Shown here: piece after piece, positions 7,013-15,338 of the stretch
Numbering within the stretch: position 1 is the first letter of the stretch
Layout: every line of letters begins with the position of its first letter
DNA from: CAYPHA01 sp964410215
GTDB taxonomy: Bacteria > Calditrichota > Calditrichia > Calditrichales > CAYPHA01
Assembly (NCBI GenBank): GCA_964410215.1
Contig: CAYPHA010000084.1
Span: forward strand, 1 to 18,387
Reading direction: 5' to 3'
DNA: 18,387 nt
Program-made: the position numbers and the translations under genes
The notes under the pieces: model-generated
What the model was told of the DNA's origin: nothing
The model's input: only the letters and a program-made list of their open reading frames with translations
The model's database searches: none

Positions 7013-7237
7013 GGTTTGATCCTGTTTTTATACGCCTGATAATATTATCCTGGTAAATATTAAATAATCATCCTATTTATATAATTCTAAAATTCTGACA
7101 TTCCATAAAAAAAACATGATATCCTCATTTTAAAGTTAAAGTGCATGGCAATTAAATCCGAAATCATAAAGAAACAATATTTTATGACGCACGTTGTCAG
7201 CTCCGCATTCTGACCGGAGCATATCAAGGAATCTTTT

Positions 7238-9445
7238 ATGCCTCTCTTCGGCGCAAATGATATACACCGCCTGCAACGCAAGGGTAAAATCGACAAACTG
7301 GTCAAAGCTTTGCGCCATCCCCAGGGTGAAATCCGGGAGTCTGCCGCAAGGGCATTGGGTGAACTTGCTAATCCCTCTACCGTTGTCCCGCTCATAGTTG
7401 CATTGGATGACTGGAATATCGATGTACGCATTGCCGCGGCGGAGGCCCTGGGAGAGATCAGGGATCAACGGGCAGTCGATGCATTGGCCCGTGCTTTCAG
7501 AGAACGTAGTCTGCGTAAGAAATCGATTGAGGCGCTGGTCAAGATTGGGGCACCTTCCATAAAGGCTCTCATAAGCCTGCTTCCCGAAAGCCCTTCCGAA
7601 GTGAAAAAATTGATTATCGATATTTTCGGAAAAATCGGCAGTACGCGTTCGATCCCTCCACTCATCGACTGTTTGCGTGAACGGGATCGTGACATCCAGG
7701 ATGCGGCGGCCGTGGCGCTGCTGAAGATTGGCCGTCCGGCCCTGCCCGCACTGCGTGAATTGCTCGCGGACCGGCGTAAAGCCGTCCGTGCGGCGGCCGT
7801 GAAGATCATCGGGCGGATTGGTGATCCGAGGGAAATCGAGGCACTGGTTGCCCTGCTTAAAGATGAGAATTATGAGGTTCGCAAGGTTGTCGTAAAGGAA
7901 CTGGACCGGCTGGGCTGGAAACCGGATGACAGTCAGGATGGCTCGACCTACTGGGTTGTTAAGAAGGATTGGGAAAACGATGAAGAGGCGGAACATGCGT
8001 TATTACGGGCTCTCGATGATGATCTCGTGGAAGTGCGCCTTGCCGCGGCACGTCAACTGGGCAAAATTGGCAGTAAAACGGCTCTGGGTGCTCTTTCTGA
8101 GGCGCTTAAAGATCAGAGTTTGCAGGTACGCCTGGCAGCGGTGGAATCCCTTGGTAAAAGCGACGACATACAAATAATTGAACCTCTTTTTAAAGCCATG
8201 CTGGATGGCTATGATGAGCTGGCCAGACAGGCGGCAAAATCGCTGCAGCGGTTCGGTAAGACTGTGGCGGGCCGGTTTGTTACCCTGTTAAGCAGTAAAG
8301 ATGAACTTATTAAAAAACTGGCAGCCGAAACCCTCGGTAATATCGGGGACGCCACGTCGACGGTACCGCTCATGAGACTCTTGATCAGTACCGATGAAAA
8401 ACTGGTGGCAACCGTCATCGAGGCGCTCGGAAAAATACAGGATCCGGCGACAAGGGATCGGTTGCTGCCTTTCCTGAAGCACGGCGATGAAACCGTTCGT
8501 GAAAAATGCGTTGAAGCACTGGGGGCGTTTGGGGACAGCCATCTTGCGGAACCGCTTATTGTTATGTTACGTGATCAGGCAGAGGCCGTTCGTCTGGCGA
8601 CGACGAAGGCGCTTGGCAGAATTGCTAACCCCGTCTCCGTTTCCGAACTTATTAATTCTCTGAATGACAGCAGTATGCGTGTCCGGGAAGGGGCGGCCCA
8701 GGCAATCGGAAGTATGGGGGCCGTGGCTATTAAACCGTTGATTGCCACACTGGGTGACTGGGACAAGGACATTCAGGCCATCCGGAAAGCGCTGACGACC
8801 ATCGGCTCTTCAGCGATCAAACCGCTGATCATAGCACTCGGCTCGGGTGAGGAGAAGGTCAGTGAAGCGGCATCCAAGGTGCTGGATAACCTGGGCTGGC
8901 AGCCGCCGAATGATGAGGTCGGTGCGGCTTATTATATTGCCAAGAAACAATGGTCAAAAACCGTTCGCATCGGTGAACCGGCTATCGGCCCGCTTGTTAA
9001 CACTCTGAAAGACGGGGATGTCTGGGTTCGTACCGGTGCTGTTGAAGCTCTTGGGAATATCGGCAAAAGGGGACCTGTGGAGGCCCTGATATCCATGTTC
9101 AATGACCGGTACTGGAATGTCCGGGATACAGCGGTGGAAGCATTGGTGAAAATTGGGGAACCGGCGGTTTTACCCCTGATTGAAGTCCTGAAACAGCGTC
9201 TGCCGGCGACTGTGGAATATGCAGCGCGGGCCCTGGGCGCAATCGGCGATGAACAGGCGATTGAGCCATTGAACGATGCCCTCTTCGATGAATTTAAACG
9301 CGTACGCAAAGCGGCGGCGGCGGCCCTGGAAAAAATGGGCGCATTGAACAGCGGACGCCGGTGTGAAAATTGCGGTAAACCGGTACCGAAGAACTACCGG
9401 ACGGGGGACAGTTGTCCCTTCTGTGACGAACTTCTGGATATCTGA
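7238..9445 (+). CDS. Long HEAT-repeat protein with C-terminal zinc-ribbon-like module
   Basis: This 735-residue protein is almost entirely HEAT/PBS-lyase-type helical repeats of about 31 residues (pattern 'vR..aa.aLg.ig...a..pL...l'), roughly twenty units in all. Two 'LGW.P' linker stretches, LDRLGWKPDD (about residue 221) and LDNLGWQPPN (about 548), each followed by a YW/YY..KK.W segment, interrupt the array, as in other long bacterial and archaeal HEAT proteins. The C-terminus has C709-ENC-712 and C726-PFC-729, a likely zinc-binding four-cysteine module. No signal peptide, membrane segment or catalytic domain was found. HEAT proteins generally act as scaffolds for protein-protein contacts, and the partner here is unknown. 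The ATG at 7238 has AAGGA 7 nt upstream. The gene stands alone between the divergent transposase gene and a methyltransferase gene with its own promoter-like sequence. Confidence 0.9.
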   Translation: MPLFGANDIHRLQRKGKIDKLVKALRHPQGEIRESAARALGELANPSTVVPLIVALDDWNIDVRIAAAEALGEIRDQRAVDALARAFRERSLRKKSIEALVKIGAPSIKALISLLPESPSEVKKLIIDIFGKIGSTRSIPPLIDCLRERDRDIQDAAAVALLKIGRPALPALRELLADRRKAVRAAAVKIIGRIGDPREIEALVALLKDENYEVRKVVVKELDRLGWKPDDSQDGSTYWVVKKDWENDEEAEHALLRALDDDLVEVRLAAARQLGKIGSKTALGALSEALKDQSLQVRLAAVESLGKSDDIQIIEPLFKAMLDGYDELARQAAKSLQRFGKTVAGRFVTLLSSKDELIKKLAAETLGNIGDATSTVPLMRLLISTDEKLVATVIEALGKIQDPATRDRLLPFLKHGDETVREKCVEALGAFGDSHLAEPLIVMLRDQAEAVRLATTKALGRIANPVSVSELINSLNDSSMRVREGAAQAIGSMGAVAIKPLIATLGDWDKDIQAIRKALTTIGSSAIKPLIIALGSGEEKVSEAASKVLDNLGWQPPNDEVGAAYYIAKKQWSKTVRIGEPAIGPLVNTLKDGDVWVRTGAVEALGNIGKRGPVEALISMFNDRYWNVRDTAVEALVKIGEPAVLPLIEVLKQRLPATVEYAARALGAIGDEQAIEPLNDALFDEFKRVRKAAAAALEKMGALNSGRRCENCGKPVPKNYRTGDSCPFCDELLDI

Positions 9446-9521
9446 GGATTGTATTCATCCACTTTACACCCGGATACAGATTTATAACCGCTTTATCCAT
9501 TTCGTAATACAACTCTCTGCA

Positions 9522-9550
9522 TTGACTTAACCGGCCTCCTGGTTTAAATT
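9522..9550 (+). promoter_or_regulatory. Sigma-70-like promoter candidate for the methyltransferase gene
   Basis: TTGACT (9522-9527) and TAAATT (9545-9550) are separated by 17 nt, close to the sigma-70 consensus in sequence and spacing. Transcription would begin near 9557, about 26 nt before the ATG at 9583. It lies in the 137-nt gap after the HEAT-repeat gene, suggesting independent transcription. Confidence 0.5.
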
Positions 9551-9582
9551 CAAACCGCGTTGTCCATACAGGTACCCCATTA

Positions 9583-10311
9583 ATGAATCAACAGCCGAAA
9601 TATTCCGACTATATCCGTCATTACCAGTTTGATGCGGAATATTATGATTATTTTAAAGTGAATGCTTTTGATGAGCAGCTCATTAAAAGGCGCTATGAAG
9701 AATTTTTCATCCTCTATCCTGTAAAACCAGATGACCGTGTACTCGAAATCGGAAGCGGAGGCGGTGGTGCGCTGGGACCATTGAAAAAGACCCCGGCCCG
9801 CTATTTTCCGCTCGATGTCAGTTCTAAAAATGTCCGGATTCTGAAGGAACGATCGGATATCCCTGTCCGTCCGGTTACAGGTGATGCCTTCTTTTTGCCG
9901 TTTGCCGATCAGAGTTTCGACCTGGTGATTGTTTCGGAAGTCCTTGAACACCTGGAAGAACCGGAACGGGCCCTTGCCGGTATTTTCAGGGTCCTGAAAG
10001 ATAAGGGGACATTGCTGGTGTCGGTTCCCTATAACGAGCGGATTACCTACCATTTATGCATACATTGTAACAGAGCAACCCCGTCCAATGCCCATCTGCA
10101 TTCTTTTAACGAGAAAAACATGATTGCATTACTGGGTGCTGCCGGATTCAATGTGGAGTCGGTTTCCCGCCGCTGTAATAAAGTCACGAACCGGCTTCGT
10201 CTGAATATTATGATGAAGGGGCTGCCATTCCGGATCTGGTGGCTTTTCGATCAACTGGCCAATACCATCCTGCCCAAACCCAGCCATATGATTGTCCGGG
10301 CACGCCGCTAA
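9583..10311 (+). CDS. Class I SAM-dependent methyltransferase
   Basis: This 242-residue protein has a Rossmann-type methyltransferase core: motif I VLEIGSGGGG (53-62), an acidic residue at the end of strand beta2 (D78 in PLDVS), and DAFFLPFADQSFDLVIVSE (101-119) followed by VLEHLEEPERAL. This arrangement is that of the Methyltransf_11 group, which methylates small molecules, lipids or sugars. After the core is a stretch with C159, C162, H171 and H173 (CIHCNRATPSNAHLHSF), a possible metal site or substrate-lid element. The acceptor is unknown. It points towards the polysaccharide operon and its stop codon overlaps that of the flippase gene, so a role in modifying sugars is possible but unproven. 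The ATG at 9583 has only a weak AGG about 10 nt upstream. Confidence 0.85.
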   Translation: MNQQPKYSDYIRHYQFDAEYYDYFKVNAFDEQLIKRRYEEFFILYPVKPDDRVLEIGSGGGGALGPLKKTPARYFPLDVSSKNVRILKERSDIPVRPVTGDAFFLPFADQSFDLVIVSEVLEHLEEPERALAGIFRVLKDKGTLLVSVPYNERITYHLCIHCNRATPSNAHLHSFNEKNMIALLGAAGFNVESVSRRCNKVTNRLRLNIMMKGLPFRIWWLFDQLANTILPKPSHMIVRARR

Positions 10312-11558
10312 TCCGATCCCTGGTTCAGATAAAGTTTCCTGTAATAATAGAGGTACAGTATGTAGTCCATGCCGAAGGCGATCAGTGCGGCCCAGGCGGC
10401 ACCCATGATGCCGATCTTCGGGATCAGGATCAGGTTCAGTATAAAATAAACCACCTGTACGAAGAGAGTGATATTGCGCACCCGTTCACCCTCCCTGTGT
10501 GCTTTGAAGAAAGTGGTATAGGGTATGGATAATCCGTTCAGGGCAACAGCGATGGTCAGCACGGCGAGAACGGGAATGGCGGGCGCGAATTTTTCCGAGA
10601 AGAGATAAAGGACGATGTATTCACGCAGCAGCAGAAAAAAGGCGGCAACGCATATAATGTAAAGCAGGTTCAGCAGGATATCTCTCCGGTCAATCCGGGA
10701 CTGGTTGGCATATTTTTTATACGCGGCGGTCGACAGGGCATTGGAAAAATGTGTTAATGGAAAGGTCAGGGCAAAAGCCAGCGCATAAAACGCCAGTTGT
10801 TCGGCGTCGAGAAAATAGGCCAGCAGCAGTTTATCACTGTGGTAGAAGAGCGTGGACAATATGTTGGCCGCATAAAGGTGGGACCCGAAGCTCTTAATTT
10901 CACTTAACAGTGCCCTGATATTCTGTTTCAGGTTGCGGAAATCAACCCGGATGCTGATCACAAAACCCGTCACGACAATAATCAAAGTAATGAAATAGAA
11001 GAATAGCGAATAGAAAAGCGTGTACATTCCTGCCGCGGCGATGAGGATCAGACCGGCCAGGTAGAGAAGACGGGGCATGAACGTGAACAGGCTGAGTTTT
11101 TTTATATAGCCGAATCCCCTCAGCAGGATCTGCAGCATCATTTGAAAGAGAAGTATACCTGCAAACGGGGCGAACGACAGCAGCAGGCTGCCGATGCGGA
11201 TTTCAAAAATATGATCAAAAATAAGGGCCAGCCCGAAAATACAAAGGGCCAGCAGCAAGCCGAGCAACATGGTAAGCAACAGCGTGGCGGAATAGATCTG
11301 ACGTGACCGGCTGCCTGTGCCGGTCAGGGCCAGGCTGCGCGAGGATACCTCAAAAAGACCCAGGCTGAAGAAAACACGGGTTAACAGGACCGTGTTCATA
11401 AAAAAACTATAGCGGCCGTAATCCGAAAGGGAGAGATAAGCGGTATTGAATTTGACGATGACGTACCCGAGGATCAGGTTGGTTACCATTGCCACATACA
11501 GTATGACGGTCTCACGGATGCGTATATTTTTACTTAAACCGAAAAGGAAGTCTTTCAA
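10308..11558 (-). CDS. Wzx-like polysaccharide flippase (MOP superfamily)
   Basis: This protein of about 416 residues is strongly hydrophobic throughout, with about a dozen predicted membrane segments. The pattern starts with ETVILYVAMVTNLILGYVIV and includes the early 'YG.Y.F' loop (LSLSDYGRYSFF) common in oligosaccharide flippases. It probably moves lipid-linked saccharide units across the inner membrane. A TTG at 11558 is the preferred start: it overlaps the glycosyltransferase stop (TTGA), the pattern of translational coupling, and is preceded by a GGGTGG sequence. An in-frame ATG at 11660 would add 34 residues that overlap the upstream gene and look like no flippase N-terminus. It is the last gene of the minus-strand run, and its stop overlaps the convergent methyltransferase stop by 4 nt. 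Confidence 0.85.
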   Translation of the reverse strand: MKDFLFGLSKNIRIRETVILYVAMVTNLILGYVIVKFNTAYLSLSDYGRYSFFMNTVLLTRVFFSLGLFEVSSRSLALTGTGSRSRQIYSATLLLTMLLGLLLALCIFGLALIFDHIFEIRIGSLLLSFAPFAGILLFQMMLQILLRGFGYIKKLSLFTFMPRLLYLAGLILIAAAGMYTLFYSLFFYFITLIIVVTGFVISIRVDFRNLKQNIRALLSEIKSFGSHLYAANILSTLFYHSDKLLLAYFLDAEQLAFYALAFALTFPLTHFSNALSTAAYKKYANQSRIDRRDILLNLLYIICVAAFFLLLREYIVLYLFSEKFAPAIPVLAVLTIAVALNGLSIPYTTFFKAHREGERVRNITLFVQVVYFILNLILIPKIGIMGAAWAALIAFGMDYILYLYYYRKLYLNQGSD

Positions 11559-12709
11559 TGGCCACCCGCGTGTTTCGATTTCTCGGTAAAGGATCGGTAA
11601 ATGGCTGTCATTTTCAATGATTCCCGTTCCCAGTTTAATTCCTTTGCAGCGGCCAGACAATTTTTTCTCCAGAGGTTTCGTTCCTGCGGATGGTTGATCA
11701 TGTAACGCAGGGTGCGGCTGATCTCATCGACATTCCAGGGATCGGTGAGTTTCCCAACCCCGTACTTTTCGATATAAGCTTTCAACGTGGGAATGGTGCT
11801 GGCCAGTACGGGTACGCCGGCCATGATGAATTCAAAAAACTTATTGGGCAGGGCATACGTTCTGTTGATACAATCCGGTTCGATGACAGATAACCCGATG
11901 TCGGAACGGCTGATGAGCGGAATCAGTTCGCTGTTGGGAACGAAGGGAAGGATCTGTATGCGTTCCCCGGGCTGATGTCGCTTAATCCTGTCCATGAGGG
12001 CCGGCCTGAGAGGGCCTTCACCAATAAGAGTGACCTTTATATCCAGGTCGCTTAGAGAAGCAACGGCGTCGATGATCTGGAACAACGCCCGTCCGGGCAG
12101 GAAAAAACCATGGAAAATAATACGGACCGGACCACCGGCGTCCGCCGGACCATTTCGTTTGCCATGGTCCGAAAAACGGATGCTGGGCAGGTTCCGGATT
12201 ACCTCAACTTTTTTCATATTCGGGTAACGATCCCTGTAAAACTGTGCCAGGGGTTCGGAAACGGTAATCAGGACATCCAGGTAGGGGATGATCATCTTTT
12301 CAAAGGAGAGCCATATCCATCTTCGCAGTGGGCTGTGCTCAAATAACTGGTGTCCGGCGAAGTATTCATTGGCGTCATAAACGAGTGTGCACCTGTGAAA
12401 CAGACGGTAAAACAACACGGCTGGTACAACCCAGAGTCCGCGAAAATGCAGAATATCACAGCGCCGGAATAACATGGCTGCAAGTGCCTTGAAATTGAAC
12501 AGAATAAAACGAAGCGGGCCGCGTTTGAAGCCGATCCGAATGCGTTGCAGAGGGAATGGATAACCGGAATCATCACAGGCTTTACCCGATTCCGCGAGCG
12601 AAAAGGCCTGTACCTGAAAATGCAGTGCCCTGGCCAGCCCGATCTGGTTTTGCAGCCGCTGCCTGTATTCGATGGGGTCCATTGTCAGGTAAAATATCTT
12701 AACCGGCAT
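11555..12709 (-). CDS. Glycosyltransferase, family 4-like (GT-B fold)
   Basis: This 384-residue protein has a GT-B layout. The N-terminal acceptor domain includes DILHFRGLWVVPA (85-97) and YDANEYFAGH (111-120). The linker has VITVSEPLAQFYRDRY-like residues (about 147-162). The C-terminal donor domain has VRIIFHGFFLPGR (195-207), VTLIGEGPLRPAL and ALPNKFFEFIMAGVPVLAS (286-304). The donor-site glutamates do not follow the plain E-x7-E pattern. Instead, the 'lPNKffE...aG.Pv' form of capsule-type enzymes is present. It probably adds a sugar to a lipid-linked intermediate on the cytoplasmic face, but donor and acceptor cannot be told. The ATG at 12709 overlaps the upstream deacetylase-like gene by 11 nt, and its TGA overlaps the flippase start, so it is tightly coupled on both sides. 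Confidence 0.9.
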   Translation of the reverse strand: MPVKIFYLTMDPIEYRQRLQNQIGLARALHFQVQAFSLAESGKACDDSGYPFPLQRIRIGFKRGPLRFILFNFKALAAMLFRRCDILHFRGLWVVPAVLFYRLFHRCTLVYDANEYFAGHQLFEHSPLRRWIWLSFEKMIIPYLDVLITVSEPLAQFYRDRYPNMKKVEVIRNLPSIRFSDHGKRNGPADAGGPVRIIFHGFFLPGRALFQIIDAVASLSDLDIKVTLIGEGPLRPALMDRIKRHQPGERIQILPFVPNSELIPLISRSDIGLSVIEPDCINRTYALPNKFFEFIMAGVPVLASTIPTLKAYIEKYGVGKLTDPWNVDEISRTLRYMINHPQERNLWRKNCLAAAKELNWERESLKMTAIYRSFTEKSKHAGGH

Positions 12710-14309
12710 GTTCCAGCCTCAATGTTAGCATACCGTTATGATGTATGTTGTGAATATGCAGGCAATTTCCTTCCTGCCGGAATGCCGGTTGCTGATCGCC
12801 GAAAACCGTTCCGGTCCGTTCATCCGGAAGAAGCAGAGTGAACCGTTCCAGCGTTTCGGGAAAGGAGACGATCCAGGATTCGTTCCGTTCAGATGGGTCT
12901 GTTTGACGCACTTTTATGGCCGCCCGCTGTTCGATCCATATAACCTGTTCATGCAGCGGCGCAAGGTAAGCATCCTCCTGTTCGAGCCGCCGGGTCAGTG
13001 CCTCCCACAGTTCGGGAAAGGGCGGATGCGCGTACAGATTATTGTTGTGCCAGAGGACGGTGAAGACACCGCGGTAGTGTTTGACGCGTTCCATCAGTTT
13101 TATTATTTCTTCAAAAGGTTCCTTTTCAGGTAAGGTATTTTCAAAAAAGTGTGTTGGGCATTCCATAATCGAGACCGGCTTGCCGCTCGTGTGATTTATG
13201 GCAGGGAAGGGACAGGCGGACCCGGCACGGAAACCGCTGCGACGACGGTATACCATGGTCGCATCGTAATGCAGATTCAAAGTTTTTACGGTTTCCCAGA
13301 TCTGTGGAAAAAGGCAGCGCAGGTAATGATGACGCAGACCCTGAACGCCTGTTCCCGCATACTTTTCCAGTCTCTGTTTTTCACGGCTGTACCGCTTCGG
13401 TTTTTCGAAGGCATAGCGGCTGGGATGCAGACCGATCTCATGACCATCCTGTTTAAGTTGTTTAAACAGTTTCCGGAAGGTGGAAGAAGCAATGCGATAA
13501 CGGAAATGCATGTCTTCTCTGTATTTAGCCAGGAAGAAAAACGTCGCCCGCCATTGTCTTTTTCTATAGAAATCGAGCAGGAGGTCAAAGGCCCTGATGG
13601 TCCGGTCATCATGGTCCAGCTCTTCGGCTTTTTTATTTCTGACAAGCTTCAATCGGATCAGCCCTTTTAAAACCAGTTTTTTTAAGGGATGGTACGCGCG
13701 AACGATATCGATATCATGGGTCAGGGCGACTCCGAATGTCTGATTGGCGGGATAGAGCGCTTTGCGCAAAAGCGAAATCCGCTTTTCGTCCAGTATCCTG
13801 TGGAGGAAACGGGCAAAATCGTTGATGAGCATATCGGTTACCGGTAGCCGGAACCGGTCATATCGGTAGAGGATGGCCTCTTTCAACCGGTTGTCAATGT
13901 CATCGGGATGGGTGTATCCGGTCTCCTCCACCCGTGCCAGGTGGAAGTAAATATTCGCGATAAGATCGCGTGCGTACCAGTGGTGGTTACCTGATGAGTC
14001 CGGCAGGGAGCAACCGGTTTTTAAAACGGGAATTTCAGTGTCTTCTACTTCAAAAGTGTCCCAGGAGGCCTGTTCGGCAGACATGTTTTCCGTGTTAAAA
14101 CATTGCGGAATATGAATGACACAGGCATCGGTTTGCAGGGACTGATCAGGCGGGCCGTAGGAAAGCAGTGCCTGATGGGCGGAGAGTGTCTTCGGATCCG
14201 GTTCCCAGATATAAAAGTAGCCAAGCCGGTCGAGGATGTGTTCAAGCAGGATGCGGGCGGCCGGTGTGAAATGTGTGTTGTCATGAATAATCAGGTTCAT
14301 GCCGCTCAT
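12699..14309 (-). CDS. Polysaccharide-deacetylase-like protein (long form with N-terminal extension)
   Basis: This 536-residue protein is built around a CE4/NodB-like fold. VALTHDID (194-201) supplies the paired aspartates (D199, D201). WRATFFFLAKY (253-263) gives the second strand. DGHEIGLHPSRYAF (288-301) gives H290 and H295, and WHNN (420-423) lies at the end of the barrel. The roughly 190 residues before it resemble the N-terminal domain often found on such proteins in polysaccharide clusters. About 75 residues after the barrel form a beta-rich tail of unknown role. There is no signal peptide, so it probably acts in the cytoplasm on a precursor. Removal of acetyl groups from a sugar is the likely reaction but is not proven. 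The ATG at 14309 overlaps the upstream stop (ATGA). A second in-frame ATG at 14300 is a possible alternative start. Confidence 0.8.
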   Translation of the reverse strand: MSGMNLIIHDNTHFTPAARILLEHILDRLGYFYIWEPDPKTLSAHQALLSYGPPDQSLQTDACVIHIPQCFNTENMSAEQASWDTFEVEDTEIPVLKTGCSLPDSSGNHHWYARDLIANIYFHLARVEETGYTHPDDIDNRLKEAILYRYDRFRLPVTDMLINDFARFLHRILDEKRISLLRKALYPANQTFGVALTHDIDIVRAYHPLKKLVLKGLIRLKLVRNKKAEELDHDDRTIRAFDLLLDFYRKRQWRATFFFLAKYREDMHFRYRIASSTFRKLFKQLKQDGHEIGLHPSRYAFEKPKRYSREKQRLEKYAGTGVQGLRHHYLRCLFPQIWETVKTLNLHYDATMVYRRRSGFRAGSACPFPAINHTSGKPVSIMECPTHFFENTLPEKEPFEEIIKLMERVKHYRGVFTVLWHNNNLYAHPPFPELWEALTRRLEQEDAYLAPLHEQVIWIEQRAAIKVRQTDPSERNESWIVSFPETLERFTLLLPDERTGTVFGDQQPAFRQEGNCLHIHNIHHNGMLTLRLEHAG

Positions 14310-15331
14310 CCCGGATTGTTTCGGAGCAGACGGTGCTGTCGTCTGCGCAGACTGGCGATCAGATGGACAAATGAATTGCGGACATAATATACGTTATAAA
14401 AAACCGTGAGCGAGCCGCCGAAGCTGCGTTTAAACTGTTCGAACAGGGACGTGTTCGCTCCGAGGAAATCGAAGGTTTTATTCTGCATACCCGGTTCCCG
14501 GAGCAGAGCGGCATGCAGATATTCCGTATAGTTCTCATCACGGTGATCGCTGTCGATTCCTGAAAAAAGTGCGTAGACGGTCTGCGCATCCTGTAAAACA
14601 AATATTCCTGCGATTGGTTGGTCCCCTTCCACGAGGTAATAGAGCAGACCGGTCTCCCGTCTGATGCAGTGATCCATTAACCGGCTGAGATCGGTTTGGG
14701 CCAATGGTGGTCGGATGCCATGGTGCCGGTAACTGTCAGACACAAACCGGATAAGCGGACCGGTATCACCGGAAAGCAAAATGCGCATATCCCGTTTTTC
14801 CGAGACATTGATTTTCCGTCGGAGGGACTGGCTGAACTGTTTACTCAGCTCATCAAAAGGGGATATGGTGAAACGGTATGTATAAGCGGGTGTTGCCGTA
14901 AACCCCCGCCACTGGAAAGGCCTGACATCATCGAAATCCGGTGTCAGGGGGATTTCAATAAAATGATACGCAGCCTGGAGGGTATCGAGTATCTGTCCTG
15001 TGAGATGGTGTAACCGTGCTCTGGCGGAGGAGGCCTTTTCCGCGGCGGGTGCTTTGAACAGTATACCCTGATAGGTCGTAGCAGCCATCTGTGTTATTGA
15101 GCGAATGCCCATATTGTGTTTTGGCCAGAAAAGTATACCTGCCTCGATGGCACCGTTTTTCTCGAGAACCAGTATTTTAAAGGAGCGGCTGAAGGTGTCC
15201 CGGATGATCTCGGCCCAGCCCGACGTATGAAACAGGGTTCCATTTTTTGATTCATATACAAAATGATCCCAAAGGTTGTATTCTCCGGGATCGAGGTATC
15301 GTTCCTGGTATTTCTTTGGCTGGGCGGCCAT
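14306..15331 (-). CDS. FemAB/GNAT-like acyltransferase
   Basis: This protein of about 341 residues matches the pattern of the FemAB-like branch of the GNAT fold. It has an N-terminal half with GTLFHTSGWAEIIRDTF and an alpha/beta core with LRRKINVSEKRDMRI. A second half contains LYYLVEGDQPIAGIFVL, a central YALFSGID strand and the characteristic end FDFLGANTSLFEQFKRSFGG. Relatives transfer amino-acyl or acyl groups to cell-wall precursors or sugars. Its place in a polysaccharide run suggests acylation of an amino sugar, which fits with the deacetylase-like neighbour. The ATG at 15331 is preferred because GAGG (15337-15340) lies 5 nt upstream. A GTG at 15337 would add two residues but would use up that site. 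It starts 7 nt after the argF stop and ends in an ATGA overlap with the next gene. Confidence 0.8.
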   Translation of the reverse strand: MAAQPKKYQERYLDPGEYNLWDHFVYESKNGTLFHTSGWAEIIRDTFSRSFKILVLEKNGAIEAGILFWPKHNMGIRSITQMAATTYQGILFKAPAAEKASSARARLHHLTGQILDTLQAAYHFIEIPLTPDFDDVRPFQWRGFTATPAYTYRFTISPFDELSKQFSQSLRRKINVSEKRDMRILLSGDTGPLIRFVSDSYRHHGIRPPLAQTDLSRLMDHCIRRETGLLYYLVEGDQPIAGIFVLQDAQTVYALFSGIDSDHRDENYTEYLHAALLREPGMQNKTFDFLGANTSLFEQFKRSFGGSLTVFYNVYYVRNSFVHLIASLRRRQHRLLRNNPG

Positions 15332-15338
15332 GCGCACC

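Noticed and set aside
6170..7040. Complete insertion sequence around the transposase
   Set aside because: No paired end sequences or target-site marks were found around the gene. It fits a single-copy RAYT rather than an active IS200 element.
7136..7996. Open frame of 286 codons antisense to the HEAT-repeat gene
   Set aside because: It lies over the start of a gene with a good ribosome-binding site and clear repeats, and the predicted product resembles nothing.
11559..11660. N-terminal extension of the flippase
   Set aside because: It overlaps the glycosyltransferase coding region and is polar, whereas the TTG at 11558 gives a stop-start overlap and a normal flippase beginning.
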